Source of the DNA: Pseudanabaena sp. ABRG5-3
GTDB lineage: Bacteria > Cyanobacteriota > Cyanobacteriia > Pseudanabaenales > Pseudanabaenaceae
Reading direction: 5' to 3'
Length of the DNA stretch: 64,000 bases
NCBI RefSeq assembly: GCF_003967015.1
Contig: NZ_AP017560.1
Location: 4,686,501 to 4,750,500, forward strand
Shown here: positions 54,093 to 61,890 of the stretch, in pieces
How the letters are laid out: the number at the start of each line of letters is the position of its first letter
Numbering within the stretch: the stretch's first letter is position 1
Translations under genes and position numbers: made by a program
Notes under the pieces: model-generated
Told to the model about the DNA's origin: nothing
Databases searched by the model: none
What the model saw: the letters and a program-made list of their open reading frames with translations, nothing else

Positions 54093-54467
54093 ATGCATTC
54101 TAATCAGCTAGATTCGCGCGAGTTTGATATGCCATTAGCGACTGTTACGATGGAGCATGTTGCGCAAGAGATAATGTCATGTGGAATCTCACCTGATGAA
54201 TATGCTGCGCGGTGGGCGCATAATGTTTATTGCTTCTCTTTAGATCAATATAGATATCGCGATGTTGTTCTTCAATCGTGGATTCATTCTCTCGATGCAA
54301 TTCTTTCTCAGAAAAATGGTGCGCCTAACCTGAGTGATCTCCGAGCAAAATTTCTTACTCCTGAGGAAATTCAAGAGATTCAAGATCAAGAAAACGAGTT
54401 CCAAGCAGAATTACTTGCTGATGAAGAAATGCAAGAGATTCAAGAACAACAAGAATATAAAATATAA
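54093..54467 (+). CDS. Small acidic protein of unknown function
   Basis: 124 residues from ATG 54093 (the frame is open to 54063). The first part is 'PLATVTMEHVAQEIMSCGIS' and 'YAARWAHNVYCFSLDQYRYRD', and the tail is Glu/Gln-rich helix with two 'EEIQEIQDQE'-like repeats. No catalytic motif is seen. It follows the Cys-2 protein on the same strand and may be co-transcribed with it. The role is unknown. Confidence 0.6.
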   Translation: MHSNQLDSREFDMPLATVTMEHVAQEIMSCGISPDEYAARWAHNVYCFSLDQYRYRDVVLQSWIHSLDAILSQKNGAPNLSDLRAKFLTPEEIQEIQDQENEFQAELLADEEMQEIQEQQEYKI

Positions 54468-54638
54468 AGAGTTTTGAAACGGTGTGAGTGTCACTCAAAT
54501 AGTCTTTGCTAGCTGATAAAAAACCGACAAAGCAGGTACAAAATTGCAAAAGTAATTCAGGGGCATTGGCAAAACAGAAATAATTTATCAATGTGATCGC
54601 ATTTAGGAGATAAATTATTGATGCGATCACACGTGAAA

Positions 54639-54745
54639 TCAACTACCCCGATACAAGCAAACAGGGTATAGAAAATATTTTGCTTGCACATATTGTTTAG
54701 CATTGCAATTTCTATCTTTCACCACAGAGCGTCGGGGAATTTACC
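54639..54745. repeat. IS605-like end pair (family F copy 2)
   Basis: CTACCCCGATACAAGCAAAC AGGGTAT at the left and CACCACAGAGCGTCGGGGAA TTTACC at the right match the two halves of the interrupted copy at 5811-6013. Here the halves are about 60 bases apart with no element C between. It lies in the 302-base spacer 54468-54769, which has no gene. Confidence 0.5.
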
Positions 54746-54769
54746 TTAAGAGATTAAAATTCGCCTGTG

Positions 54770-55213
54770 TTATGTCTTCTGCCCACCTCGTCCAAGTTTA
54801 TTTTTCTGCAATTGATTTGGTTGTCTAGACCGATTTTTGCCAGCAATACGGAGAAGACGAAGAAATTTTGGACATTCAAAATGGTTTGGTGCTTTGCAAA
54901 CTGCTGCGTGACGAAGCCCATCACGCATTGAGGTCAGTTCTTTGATTTTCTTATCCAACTCATCTGCTTTAGCTAAAAGCAGGTCAATATTAATTTCAAC
55001 ACCTTCAGGAGTAAACATTTCTGCTATCTCATCCAGCGAGAAACCAGCACTCCGCCCTAAAGCTATTAAAGCAAGCCGATCCATAACATCTTCACTGAAT
55101 AGACGGCGTAGCCCACTTCGACCATTTGACTGAATCAGCCCCTTCTCTTCGTAAAAGCGTAGCGTTGAGGCTGGCAATCCTGATGCCTTTGCAACTTCAG
55201 ATATATCCATCAT
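54770..55213 (-). CDS. MerR family transcriptional regulator
   Basis: The 147-residue protein has an N-terminal MerR helix-turn-helix (ISEVAKASGLPASTLRFYEE, then KGLIQ), a wing (GRSGLRRLFSED) and a coiled coil for dimerisation (LLLAKADELDKKIKELTSMR). The effector region is a short tail with two Cys (AAVCKAPNHFECPKF), which may bind a thiol-reactive ligand or metal. The start is ATG 55213 or 55210 (TTG 55225 in the longer frame). It is divergent from a TauE/SafE transporter. Its operator, with a 19-base spacer, lies between the genes and so probably controls the transporter. Confidence 0.9.
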   Translation of the reverse strand: MMDISEVAKASGLPASTLRFYEEKGLIQSNGRSGLRRLFSEDVMDRLALIALGRSAGFSLDEIAEMFTPEGVEINIDLLLAKADELDKKIKELTSMRDGLRHAAVCKAPNHFECPKFLRLLRIAGKNRSRQPNQLQKNKLGRGGQKT

Positions 55214-55232
55214 GTTACTTTGCAATTAACAC

Positions 55233-55263
55233 TTGACTTCAAGTTAACTTGAACTTGTATTGT
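55233..55263 (+). promoter_or_regulatory. MerR-type promoter with SoxR-like operator
   Basis: -35 TTGACT (55233-55238) and -10 TATTGT (55258-55263) are separated by 19 bases, the over-long spacer typical of MerR-activated promoters. The spacer is filled by a perfect palindrome, TTCAAGTTAACTTGAA (55238-55253), whose core TCAAGTTAACTTGA equals that of the SoxR operator. It reads towards the TauE/SafE gene at 55296. Confidence 0.85.
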
Positions 55264-55295
55264 AGCCTTATACAAGATTTTCTGGGCTAGAAAAC

Positions 55296-56102
55296 ATGCT
55301 AAATATTGAATGGATATTGTTATATATCGCTTTGGGCGGCTTTGTTGGTTTTATGGGAGGCTTGCTCGGTGTTGGTGGTGGCGGAATTTTAGTTCCTCTA
55401 CTAGCATCAATTCTCGTTTACCAAGGTATCGGTGGAGATGAAGTCGTCCACTTGGCCTTGGGAACATCATTGATGTGCATGGTCATTTCTTCGATCGCTA
55501 GTATTCGCGCACATGCGTCTCGAAAGGCAGTAGTGTGGAAAGTCGTTAGCGGAATGGCTCCCGGAATTATTCTCGGCGCGTTACTAACTACCCAAATCGC
55601 GGCAAACCTCAAATCAGCTTACATTGCGCTTTTTATGGCATTTTTCATGGCACTTGTAGCAGTGCAAATGTTTGTTAATTGGAAACCGAAGCCTAGCTTA
55701 AAGCCAATTACATTTCGCGGATTACTAACATCTGGAGTTGCGATCGGATCGATATCCGCACTAGCCGCAGTGGGCGGCGGTTTTCTCACAGTTACCTACT
55801 TGAGCTATAAGAATATCGTCATGAAAAAAGCTATTGGCACTTCCGCAGCAATTGGACTTCCTATCGCGATTTCAGGAACGATTGGCTACATGATTAGCGG
55901 ATGGACTAAGACATTGAGCACTCCCTATACTATTGGATTCATTTACCTACCTGCATTTTTGGCAATATCGATTGCCAGTTCTATTGCTGCTCCCTATGGT
56001 GCTCGATGTTCGCATCGTTTGCCTGAGGCTTATTTGAAAAAGATATTTGCAGTTATCTCACTCATCTTAAGCTTAACGATGCTCAGCTCATTTGTTAAAT
56101 AA
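55296..56102 (+). CDS. TauE/SafE family anion transporter
   Basis: The 268-residue protein has about eight membrane segments. The glycine-rich opening 'FVGFMGGLLGVGGGGILVPLLA' and its internal repeat 'AAVGGGFLTVTYLS' mark the two TauE/SafE halves. Family members export or import sulfite, sulfoacetate, thiosulfate or similar organosulfur anions. The divergent MerR regulator and SoxR-like promoter suggest that it is induced by stress, perhaps by a reactive sulfur species; this is inference. Confidence 0.9.
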   Translation: MLNIEWILLYIALGGFVGFMGGLLGVGGGGILVPLLASILVYQGIGGDEVVHLALGTSLMCMVISSIASIRAHASRKAVVWKVVSGMAPGIILGALLTTQIAANLKSAYIALFMAFFMALVAVQMFVNWKPKPSLKPITFRGLLTSGVAIGSISALAAVGGGFLTVTYLSYKNIVMKKAIGTSAAIGLPIAISGTIGYMISGWTKTLSTPYTIGFIYLPAFLAISIASSIAAPYGARCSHRLPEAYLKKIFAVISLILSLTMLSSFVK

Positions 56103-56149
56103 AGCACACTGAATTAAGGCAAAGTGTCGTTCACCTTGGATATGGCATA

Positions 56150-57829
56150 ATGACGATACTGCGATCTATTGCCGAAACCTTGAATCAATCCTACTTCCAG
56201 TCCGAACATTTACTATTTGAACCCACCACACCAGAACATGATGCGGTTAATATCGTTTTTGCTTTTCCCAGCACCTACACCGTGGGAATTACGAGCTTAG
56301 GATATCAAGGAGTATGGGCAAATTTAGCAACCCGATCGCAGGTTAATGTCAGTCGATGGTTTACCGATGCCCATGAAGATTTACCGCGCCAGATTGAAAT
56401 ATTAGGCTTTTCATTTTCATGGGAATTGGATTACGTCAATATTCTCGCTGCATTAAAGAAATTCGATATTCCCATTGATAGCTGTGATCGCACTGATGAA
56501 CATCCATTAGTATTTGGTGGGGGACCAGTTCTCACCGCTAATCCTGAACCCTTTGCCGCATGGTTTGACATTGTCTTGCTCGGTGATGGCGAAGAACTAA
56601 TTGGGAACTTCCTCAATGCTTATCAAGAAGTACGTCATGCTAGTCGTGCAGTGAAATTGCGCCATTTAGCAAAATTAGAGGGAATTTATGTTCCGCAGCT
56701 ATACGCAGTTACCTACGAAGCAGCAGATGGGTCGATCGCTTCCATTCAACCCATAGATTCCGATATTCCTGCCATCATCCATAAGCAAACCTACAAAGGC
56801 AATACCCTCTCAGCTTCTACAGTCGTTACGGAAAGAGCCGCTTGGGAAAGTATCTTTATGGTGGAAGTGGTGCGGAGTTGTCCAGAGATGTGTCGCTTCT
56901 GTTTAGCGAGCTATCTTACACTTCCATTTCGGACTGCGAGTTTAGAGGCTAGTTTGATGCCTGCGATCGCTAAAGGACTAGAAGTAACCAAACGATTAGG
57001 ATTACTAGGCGCATCAATCACTCAACATCCTGAATTTGATACATTGCTGGACTATCTCGCCCAACCCCAATTTGATGATGTTCGCCTCAGCCTTGCCTCT
57101 GTCCGTACCAATACCTTAACCGAAAAATTAGCGCGAATTCTCTCTACCCGTGATAGTCGCTCCGTTACTATTGCGATCGAAAGCGGTTCTGAACGTTTAC
57201 GAGAAATCATTAATAAGAAACTACATAATGACGAAATCAGGCAAGCAGCGATCAACGCTCAGGCAGGTGGTTTAAAGTCTCTGAAACTCTATGGGATGGC
57301 AGGTGTGCCGATGGAAAATGATGACGATATCGAACAAACCATCGAGATGTTGATTTCCCTTCGCAAAATTGCGCCAAAATTAAAGATTACCTTTGGTTGC
57401 AGTACTTTCGTTCCTAAATCCCATACCCCTTGGCAATGGCAAGGAGTTAGTACGACAGCCGAAAAGAAAATGCAGTATTTTCGTAAGAAACTTTTACCGA
57501 AAGGGATTGATTTTCGTCCTGAAAGTTATAAAGATTCAATTGTGCAAGCACTTATTTCTAGAGGCGATCGCCGTCTGACGAAATTATTACGTTTGGCTTG
57601 TAGCTATAGCGATGGTGATGTGCCTAGTGATGGTTCCTACAAACGCGCCTTTAAGGAATTACGTGGACAGTTGCCGCCCTTAGCTTGGTACGTCCATGAA
57701 AATTGGGATGTCCATCAAATTCTACCTTGGCAACATCTTCGCAGTGCTTTACCTGTGGAAACCTTAATCAAACATCGTGAAACATCTTTACAAGTTGACA
57801 ACTATACTGAATTAATCACGACGAAATGA
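56150..57829 (+). CDS. B12-binding-like radical SAM protein
   Basis: The 559-residue protein has an N-terminal cobalamin-binding-like Rossmann region (FAFPSTYTVGITSLGYQGVW, 'GFSFSWELDYVNI', 'PLVFGGGPVLTANPEPFA') and a radical SAM TIM barrel with the [4Fe-4S] motif C244-x3-C248-x2-C251 (SCPEMCRFC). Further SAM-binding parts are 'GASITQHPEFDTLLDYL', 'IAIESGSERLREII' and 'YGMAGVPMEND'. The N-terminal part lacks the strict DxHxxG of true B12 domains. The reaction is unknown. The gene follows the transporter by 47 bases, perhaps on one transcript. Confidence 0.88.
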   Translation: MTILRSIAETLNQSYFQSEHLLFEPTTPEHDAVNIVFAFPSTYTVGITSLGYQGVWANLATRSQVNVSRWFTDAHEDLPRQIEILGFSFSWELDYVNILAALKKFDIPIDSCDRTDEHPLVFGGGPVLTANPEPFAAWFDIVLLGDGEELIGNFLNAYQEVRHASRAVKLRHLAKLEGIYVPQLYAVTYEAADGSIASIQPIDSDIPAIIHKQTYKGNTLSASTVVTERAAWESIFMVEVVRSCPEMCRFCLASYLTLPFRTASLEASLMPAIAKGLEVTKRLGLLGASITQHPEFDTLLDYLAQPQFDDVRLSLASVRTNTLTEKLARILSTRDSRSVTIAIESGSERLREIINKKLHNDEIRQAAINAQAGGLKSLKLYGMAGVPMENDDDIEQTIEMLISLRKIAPKLKITFGCSTFVPKSHTPWQWQGVSTTAEKKMQYFRKKLLPKGIDFRPESYKDSIVQALISRGDRRLTKLLRLACSYSDGDVPSDGSYKRAFKELRGQLPPLAWYVHENWDVHQILPWQHLRSALPVETLIKHRETSLQVDNYTELITTK

Positions 57830-57913
57830 ACATTCGTAGTAATGTGCTAAATAGGTAAGGATGGGCTGCACTTAATCTTTAGGTATTTGCCAGTCATCTC
57901 TTGCATTGCTATA

Positions 57914-58028
57914 TATAGCAGTGAAAGTTTTGCTTAGGACAAACCCAAATAAACAAAGACGGCGCTTCGCGCCGTCTTTGTTTATTTGGGTTTTGATTTG
58001 TCCTAGCTATCTCTTGCATTGCTGTATA
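57914..58028. repeat. Palindromic element, family C variant (copy 4)
   Basis: Ends TATAGCAGTG and (inverted) TGCTGTATA enclose TTAGGACAAACCC ... GGGTTTTGATTTGTCCTA and a different core hairpin (AAATAAACAAAGACGGCGC, centre TTCG). The sequence ATCTCTTGCATTGCT occurs just before the element (57896-57910) and again within its right part (58009-58023), possibly a target duplication. The spacer 57830-58120 has no gene; 57846-57865 is one arm of the hairpin element of 7609. Confidence 0.65.
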
Positions 58029-58120
58029 CCTAAAATGAGATGTACTTTATATAGGCACTCTTTTAGAATAAATTAAACGCGATCGCGTTTAATCCTTTAT
58101 CAAAATCCTAGGTAAATAAT

Positions 58121-59266
58121 ATGTTCAAAGTAGCTGTTGGTCATAGTAATGATCCTGACAGTTTGGAAGCTATTAATGAAACTTTAGAACAATGCCTCAT
58201 ATCGCTTGGTGGAGTATTACCGCAAGCAGGCATCTTATTTGCCGCGATCGATTTTGACTATAGCTTGCTTCTGCAACGCATTAATGACACATTTCCCAAC
58301 ATCGAACTGATTGGTGGCTCTACGGATGGTGAAGTCTCTTCTGTTTTGGAATTTCAGCAAGACTCGATAACCTTAATGCTTTTCTGTTCCGATGAAATCG
58401 AAATTCGAGCAGCCATTGGCAAAAATGTTTCTCAAAATCCCGTGGAAATTGCCCGTCAATCGATTGAATCAACAAAGCAGCAACTTACCTTACCAATCAA
58501 GTTTTGTATTACCATGATCGAGAGCTTGACTACGAGTGCGGTTTCGATTTTGCAAGGTTTCGATTTAGCCCTTGGGAATATCCCCATCTTTGGAGGAGCT
58601 ACTGCTGACCAATGGCGATATAAACAGACGTATCAATTTTATAAAAATGAAGTGCTTAGCGATGCTGTCGTAACATTATTATTTGCGGGGAATATTGTTT
58701 TTTCTCATGGTAGGTCTGGTGGATGGAGACCGATTGGGAAACGGAGCTTAGTTACCAAAGTTGATAAAAATATCATCTATGAAATAGACCATAAACCTGC
58801 CTTAGATTTTTATTATTATTATCTAAATATTGACGAGCCAGATTCTGTCTATCCCTTAGCAGTATTTCCACCTAATGAAGAAACCTTTTTTCTGCGCGGA
58901 GCTATTTCCTACGATAAAAATACAGGTAGCATTACTGTTTCAGGGGATATTCCTGAAAATTCGATTGTCCAAATTACTGATACCTGCCTTGAAGATGTGA
59001 TTGCCGCATCACAAACTTCTTTCGCTGAGGCAAAAGCAAATTATGCAGGTCAAGCTCCAGAAGCGGCTCTTCTTTTCTCCTGCGCTTGGCGTAGACAAAT
59101 TTTGGGTACTAGAGCCAATGAGGAATATCAAGCGATCGCAAATTTGTCTACACCAGCTCTCCCCAGTTGTGGATTTTATACCTATGGAGAAATTTCGCCG
59201 TTAAGTGAGCATGGACAAACTTTTTTCCATAACACAACTTTTTTAACTTTACTACTTGGTAATTAG
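58121..59266 (+). CDS. FIST domain sensory protein (NosP-like)
   Basis: The 381-residue protein has an N-terminal FIST domain (FKVAVGHSNDPDSLEAINET ... 'ELIGGSTDGEVSS') and a C-terminal FIST_C part (about 225-365; 'PLAVFPPNEETFFLRGAISYD', then 'ALLFSCAWRRQILG'). It is soluble. FIST proteins are sensors of small ligands; the NosP members bind heme and nitric oxide and control a partner histidine kinase. The next gene is a histidine kinase with no sensor domain, then a receiver-GGDEF protein, an arrangement like the NosP systems. Which ligand binds here, and whether heme does, cannot be told. Confidence 0.9.
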   Translation: MFKVAVGHSNDPDSLEAINETLEQCLISLGGVLPQAGILFAAIDFDYSLLLQRINDTFPNIELIGGSTDGEVSSVLEFQQDSITLMLFCSDEIEIRAAIGKNVSQNPVEIARQSIESTKQQLTLPIKFCITMIESLTTSAVSILQGFDLALGNIPIFGGATADQWRYKQTYQFYKNEVLSDAVVTLLFAGNIVFSHGRSGGWRPIGKRSLVTKVDKNIIYEIDHKPALDFYYYYLNIDEPDSVYPLAVFPPNEETFFLRGAISYDKNTGSITVSGDIPENSIVQITDTCLEDVIAASQTSFAEAKANYAGQAPEAALLFSCAWRRQILGTRANEEYQAIANLSTPALPSCGFYTYGEISPLSEHGQTFFHNTTFLTLLLGN

Positions 59267-59439
59267 TAAAGATGTTTTATAGAAGTTCGCATTTTTCCTA
59301 AGTTATTTGGCATAATTCAAATCCAGAAACTGCGTTGTAGGTTCTAGGATCAGCCTAATTGCAGCAAAATGGAAACTCAAAACCTATTATAAGAATTAGA
59401 ATTAGTTCTGCTTTGAACCACTCATTTAGAGGTGTATTA

Positions 59440-60420
59440 ATGGAAGAAGATGAAGCTAAAATCAAAAAATTAGAGAAAGAGAATCGGATTCTCAAAAAGA
59501 AATTAGAACGTTCAGAAATTGATCGCTCTAGTCTCGAAACTACTAATCGTAATAAAGAAACTTTGCTCAAAAAAGTGATTTGTGATTTACAGGAATATCA
59601 AGTCATTCTCGAAAAGAAAAGCCTTGATCTAGAACAAACCTTAAATGATTTATCACTTATGCAAAATAAATTAGTTGAGGCAGAAAAGATGGCAGCTTTG
59701 GGCAGTTTAGTTGCTGGTGTTGCCCATGAAATCAACACTCCTGTAGGAACAAGCATCACCCTTGCTTCTACCTTGAGGGATGAGACTCAGTTGTTAATCA
59801 CATTAGTAGAAACTGGTTGTCTCAAGAAGTCACTGTTAAATCATTATATAGAAGTTGCCTCAGAAGTAAGTAGTTTAATCCTGAGTAATTTAAATCGGGC
59901 TGGTGAATTAGTGCACAGTTTTAAGCAAGTTGCTGTCGATCAAGCTAATTCCGAAAAAAGAAATTTTAAAGTCAAAGAATATATAGAAGAAGTCGTAATC
60001 AGTATTTCTCCTAAATTTAAACAGAATTTATATAAAGTAGCAATTACAGGTGATGACTTAATTAATATCTATAGCTATCCCGGAGCTTTAGCCCAAGTAA
60101 TTACTAATTTAGTGGATAATTCTACTCTTCACGCCTACTTACCTGATCAGTCTGGGCATATTCATATTGAGGTTCAAAAACAAACAGATCAAGTAATTAT
60201 TAAATACAAAGATGATGGTTTGGGGATCGACCCACAGATATCTGGTCGAATATTTGAACCGTTTTTTACCACCGCTCGCGAGAAAGGTGGCACGGGCTTA
60301 GGTCTACACATTACCTACAATTTAGTTACTCAAAAATTACAAGGAAGTATTGATTGTGAAAGTGAAATCGGAAAAGGTACACTATTTACTATAGCTTTGC
60401 CAAATACTATAAATTCTTAG
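59440..60420 (+). CDS. Stand-alone histidine kinase (NahK-like context)
   Basis: The 326-residue soluble kinase has no sensor domain. I start at ATG 59440 (MEEDEAKIKKLEKENRILKK), since the earlier frame is only a weak leader. A coiled coil (1-100) leads to HisKA with the box AGVAHEINTP and HATPase_c with 'GGTGLGLHITYNLVTQKLQG'. The core is strikingly similar to that at the C-terminus of the giant kinase at 7777-13119, including 'HSFKQVAVDQ' and 'TNLV-NS--HAY'. It follows the FIST gene (173-base gap) and precedes the receiver-GGDEF gene (129-base gap), and probably signals between them. Confidence 0.9.
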   Translation: MEEDEAKIKKLEKENRILKKKLERSEIDRSSLETTNRNKETLLKKVICDLQEYQVILEKKSLDLEQTLNDLSLMQNKLVEAEKMAALGSLVAGVAHEINTPVGTSITLASTLRDETQLLITLVETGCLKKSLLNHYIEVASEVSSLILSNLNRAGELVHSFKQVAVDQANSEKRNFKVKEYIEEVVISISPKFKQNLYKVAITGDDLINIYSYPGALAQVITNLVDNSTLHAYLPDQSGHIHIEVQKQTDQVIIKYKDDGLGIDPQISGRIFEPFFTTAREKGGTGLGLHITYNLVTQKLQGSIDCESEIGKGTLFTIALPNTINS

Positions 60421-60549
60421 CTTAGATAATTTGTAGTTTTTGCTAAATATAATCCATTATTCCAATGGTAGATTCTCATATGTATTTGAAACCAAATATA
60501 CTTCATATATAAATCCCTATATATTTCTCTATATATTTTCCATATAGCT

Positions 60550-61779
60550 ATGTTATCTAATTTGACTCCAGAAAATTCTAATCCCAAAAACAACCAAATA
60601 GATACATCTAGTGATGAAGATGATAAAATCATATTTCATGATGAAGATGATCTAGTTCTAGAAGCTACCCATAATTTAGATATAAATTCTCAAGAATTAG
60701 TCATAGATAAATGGAAAGTAATAATTGCTGATGATGACCCTGATGTGCATCGGGCAACACAGATAGCCCTTAAAAATCTTATATTTGAAGGTAAGTTAGT
60801 AGTTTTCTTATCTGCCTATTCAGCCGAAGAATGTAAGCGATTAATTACAGATATTCATCCTGATGCAGCTTTGGTTTTGTTAGATGTAGTTATGGAAACC
60901 AACAATGCAGGATTAAACTTAGTAAAGTATATTCGGGAAGAATTAAATAATCATCAAATCCGTATTATTTTGCGAACAGGGCATCCGGGGGAGGCTCCTG
61001 AAGAGTCTGTGATACTTAATTACGATATTAATGATTACAAGCTAAAGATAGAATTGACTCGTCAAAATCTACTGACAACCGTACTTGCATCCCTTAGAGC
61101 TTATCGAGATATCACAATCATAGAGCAACAAAAAATCAAACTCGCACAAGCTTTTAAAAATTTGCAAAAAGTACAACTGCAACTGGAAGAATATACTTAT
61201 ACCTTAGAAAAGAAGATTGCGGATCGGACTTCAGCTCTAGAGCTAGCAAATCGAAGGCTTCAGCGACTAGCCCAAATAGATGGGTTAACTCAAGTAGCAA
61301 ATCGTCGTTGCTTTGATGAATATTGGCTCCAACAGTGGAATATGCTCCAGCAGGAGCAGCAACCTATCTCATTGATGTTAATCGATATAGACTATTTCAA
61401 GCACTATAATGATCATTATGGGCATTTAGCTGGAGATGAATGTTTACGGCAAGTTGCTCAAGGAATTAGTAACTTATTAATGCGTCCTCAAGATCTGGTG
61501 GCACGTTATGGTGGGGAAGAGTTTGTGGTGGTATTACCCCATACCCAAATCGAAGGAGCAAAGAAGGTAGCTGAGCAAATCATGACAGTAATTGAGGATC
61601 TCAATCTTACTCATGTCAAATCCTTAGTCAGCGATCGCATTACTTTGAGTATTGGTATTTCCTGTGTTGTTCCTAATTCCAATCTTTTGGTGGATATGCC
61701 GATTTCTTTGGCTGACAAAGCTCTCTATCAGGCGAAACGGGAAGGGCGCAATCGTATTGTTTTGGCGCTAGATAGCTAA
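60550..61779 (+). CDS. Response regulator with GGDEF (diguanylate cyclase) domain
   Basis: The 409-residue protein has a long acidic leader (1-50), a receiver with D61-D63 and phospho-acceptor D112 (LLDVVMET), a coiled linker (190-235) and a GGDEF domain (about 240-405). The active site is GGEEF (321-325) and the product-inhibition site RxxD is intact (RPQD, 312-315), so it should make cyclic di-GMP under feedback control. The receiver has the ILRTGHPGEAPE block also found in the receiver-kinase at 6039-7298. Phosphorylation by the adjacent kinase is likely. Confidence 0.94.
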   Translation: MLSNLTPENSNPKNNQIDTSSDEDDKIIFHDEDDLVLEATHNLDINSQELVIDKWKVIIADDDPDVHRATQIALKNLIFEGKLVVFLSAYSAEECKRLITDIHPDAALVLLDVVMETNNAGLNLVKYIREELNNHQIRIILRTGHPGEAPEESVILNYDINDYKLKIELTRQNLLTTVLASLRAYRDITIIEQQKIKLAQAFKNLQKVQLQLEEYTYTLEKKIADRTSALELANRRLQRLAQIDGLTQVANRRCFDEYWLQQWNMLQQEQQPISLMLIDIDYFKHYNDHYGHLAGDECLRQVAQGISNLLMRPQDLVARYGGEEFVVVLPHTQIEGAKKVAEQIMTVIEDLNLTHVKSLVSDRITLSIGISCVVPNSNLLVDMPISLADKALYQAKREGRNRIVLALDS

Positions 61780-61786
61780 TTTTGGA

Positions 61787-61890
61787 TAAGTAGCTGGGCG
61801 CAATTAAATATAAAACCAGAAAAGCTGTGGCGCACGCGCAGCGTGCGCCACAGCTTTTGACTCTGTTTTTTAATTATGCCCAGCTACTTA
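61787..61890. repeat. Palindromic element, family A copy 4
   Basis: TAAGTAGCTGGGCGCAATTA at the left and ATTATGCCCAGCTACTTA at the right frame a core hairpin (AAAAGCTGTGGCGCACGC, complementary arm GCGTGCGCCACAGCTTTT, with GC at the centre). The right terminus holds the stop codon of the cyclase gene. It sits between convergent genes and may serve as a terminator for both. Confidence 0.85.

Noticed and set aside
54355-54642. Minus-strand frame with hydrophobic stretches
   Set aside because: It is antisense to the small acidic gene and runs into repeat sequence; no support as a membrane protein gene.
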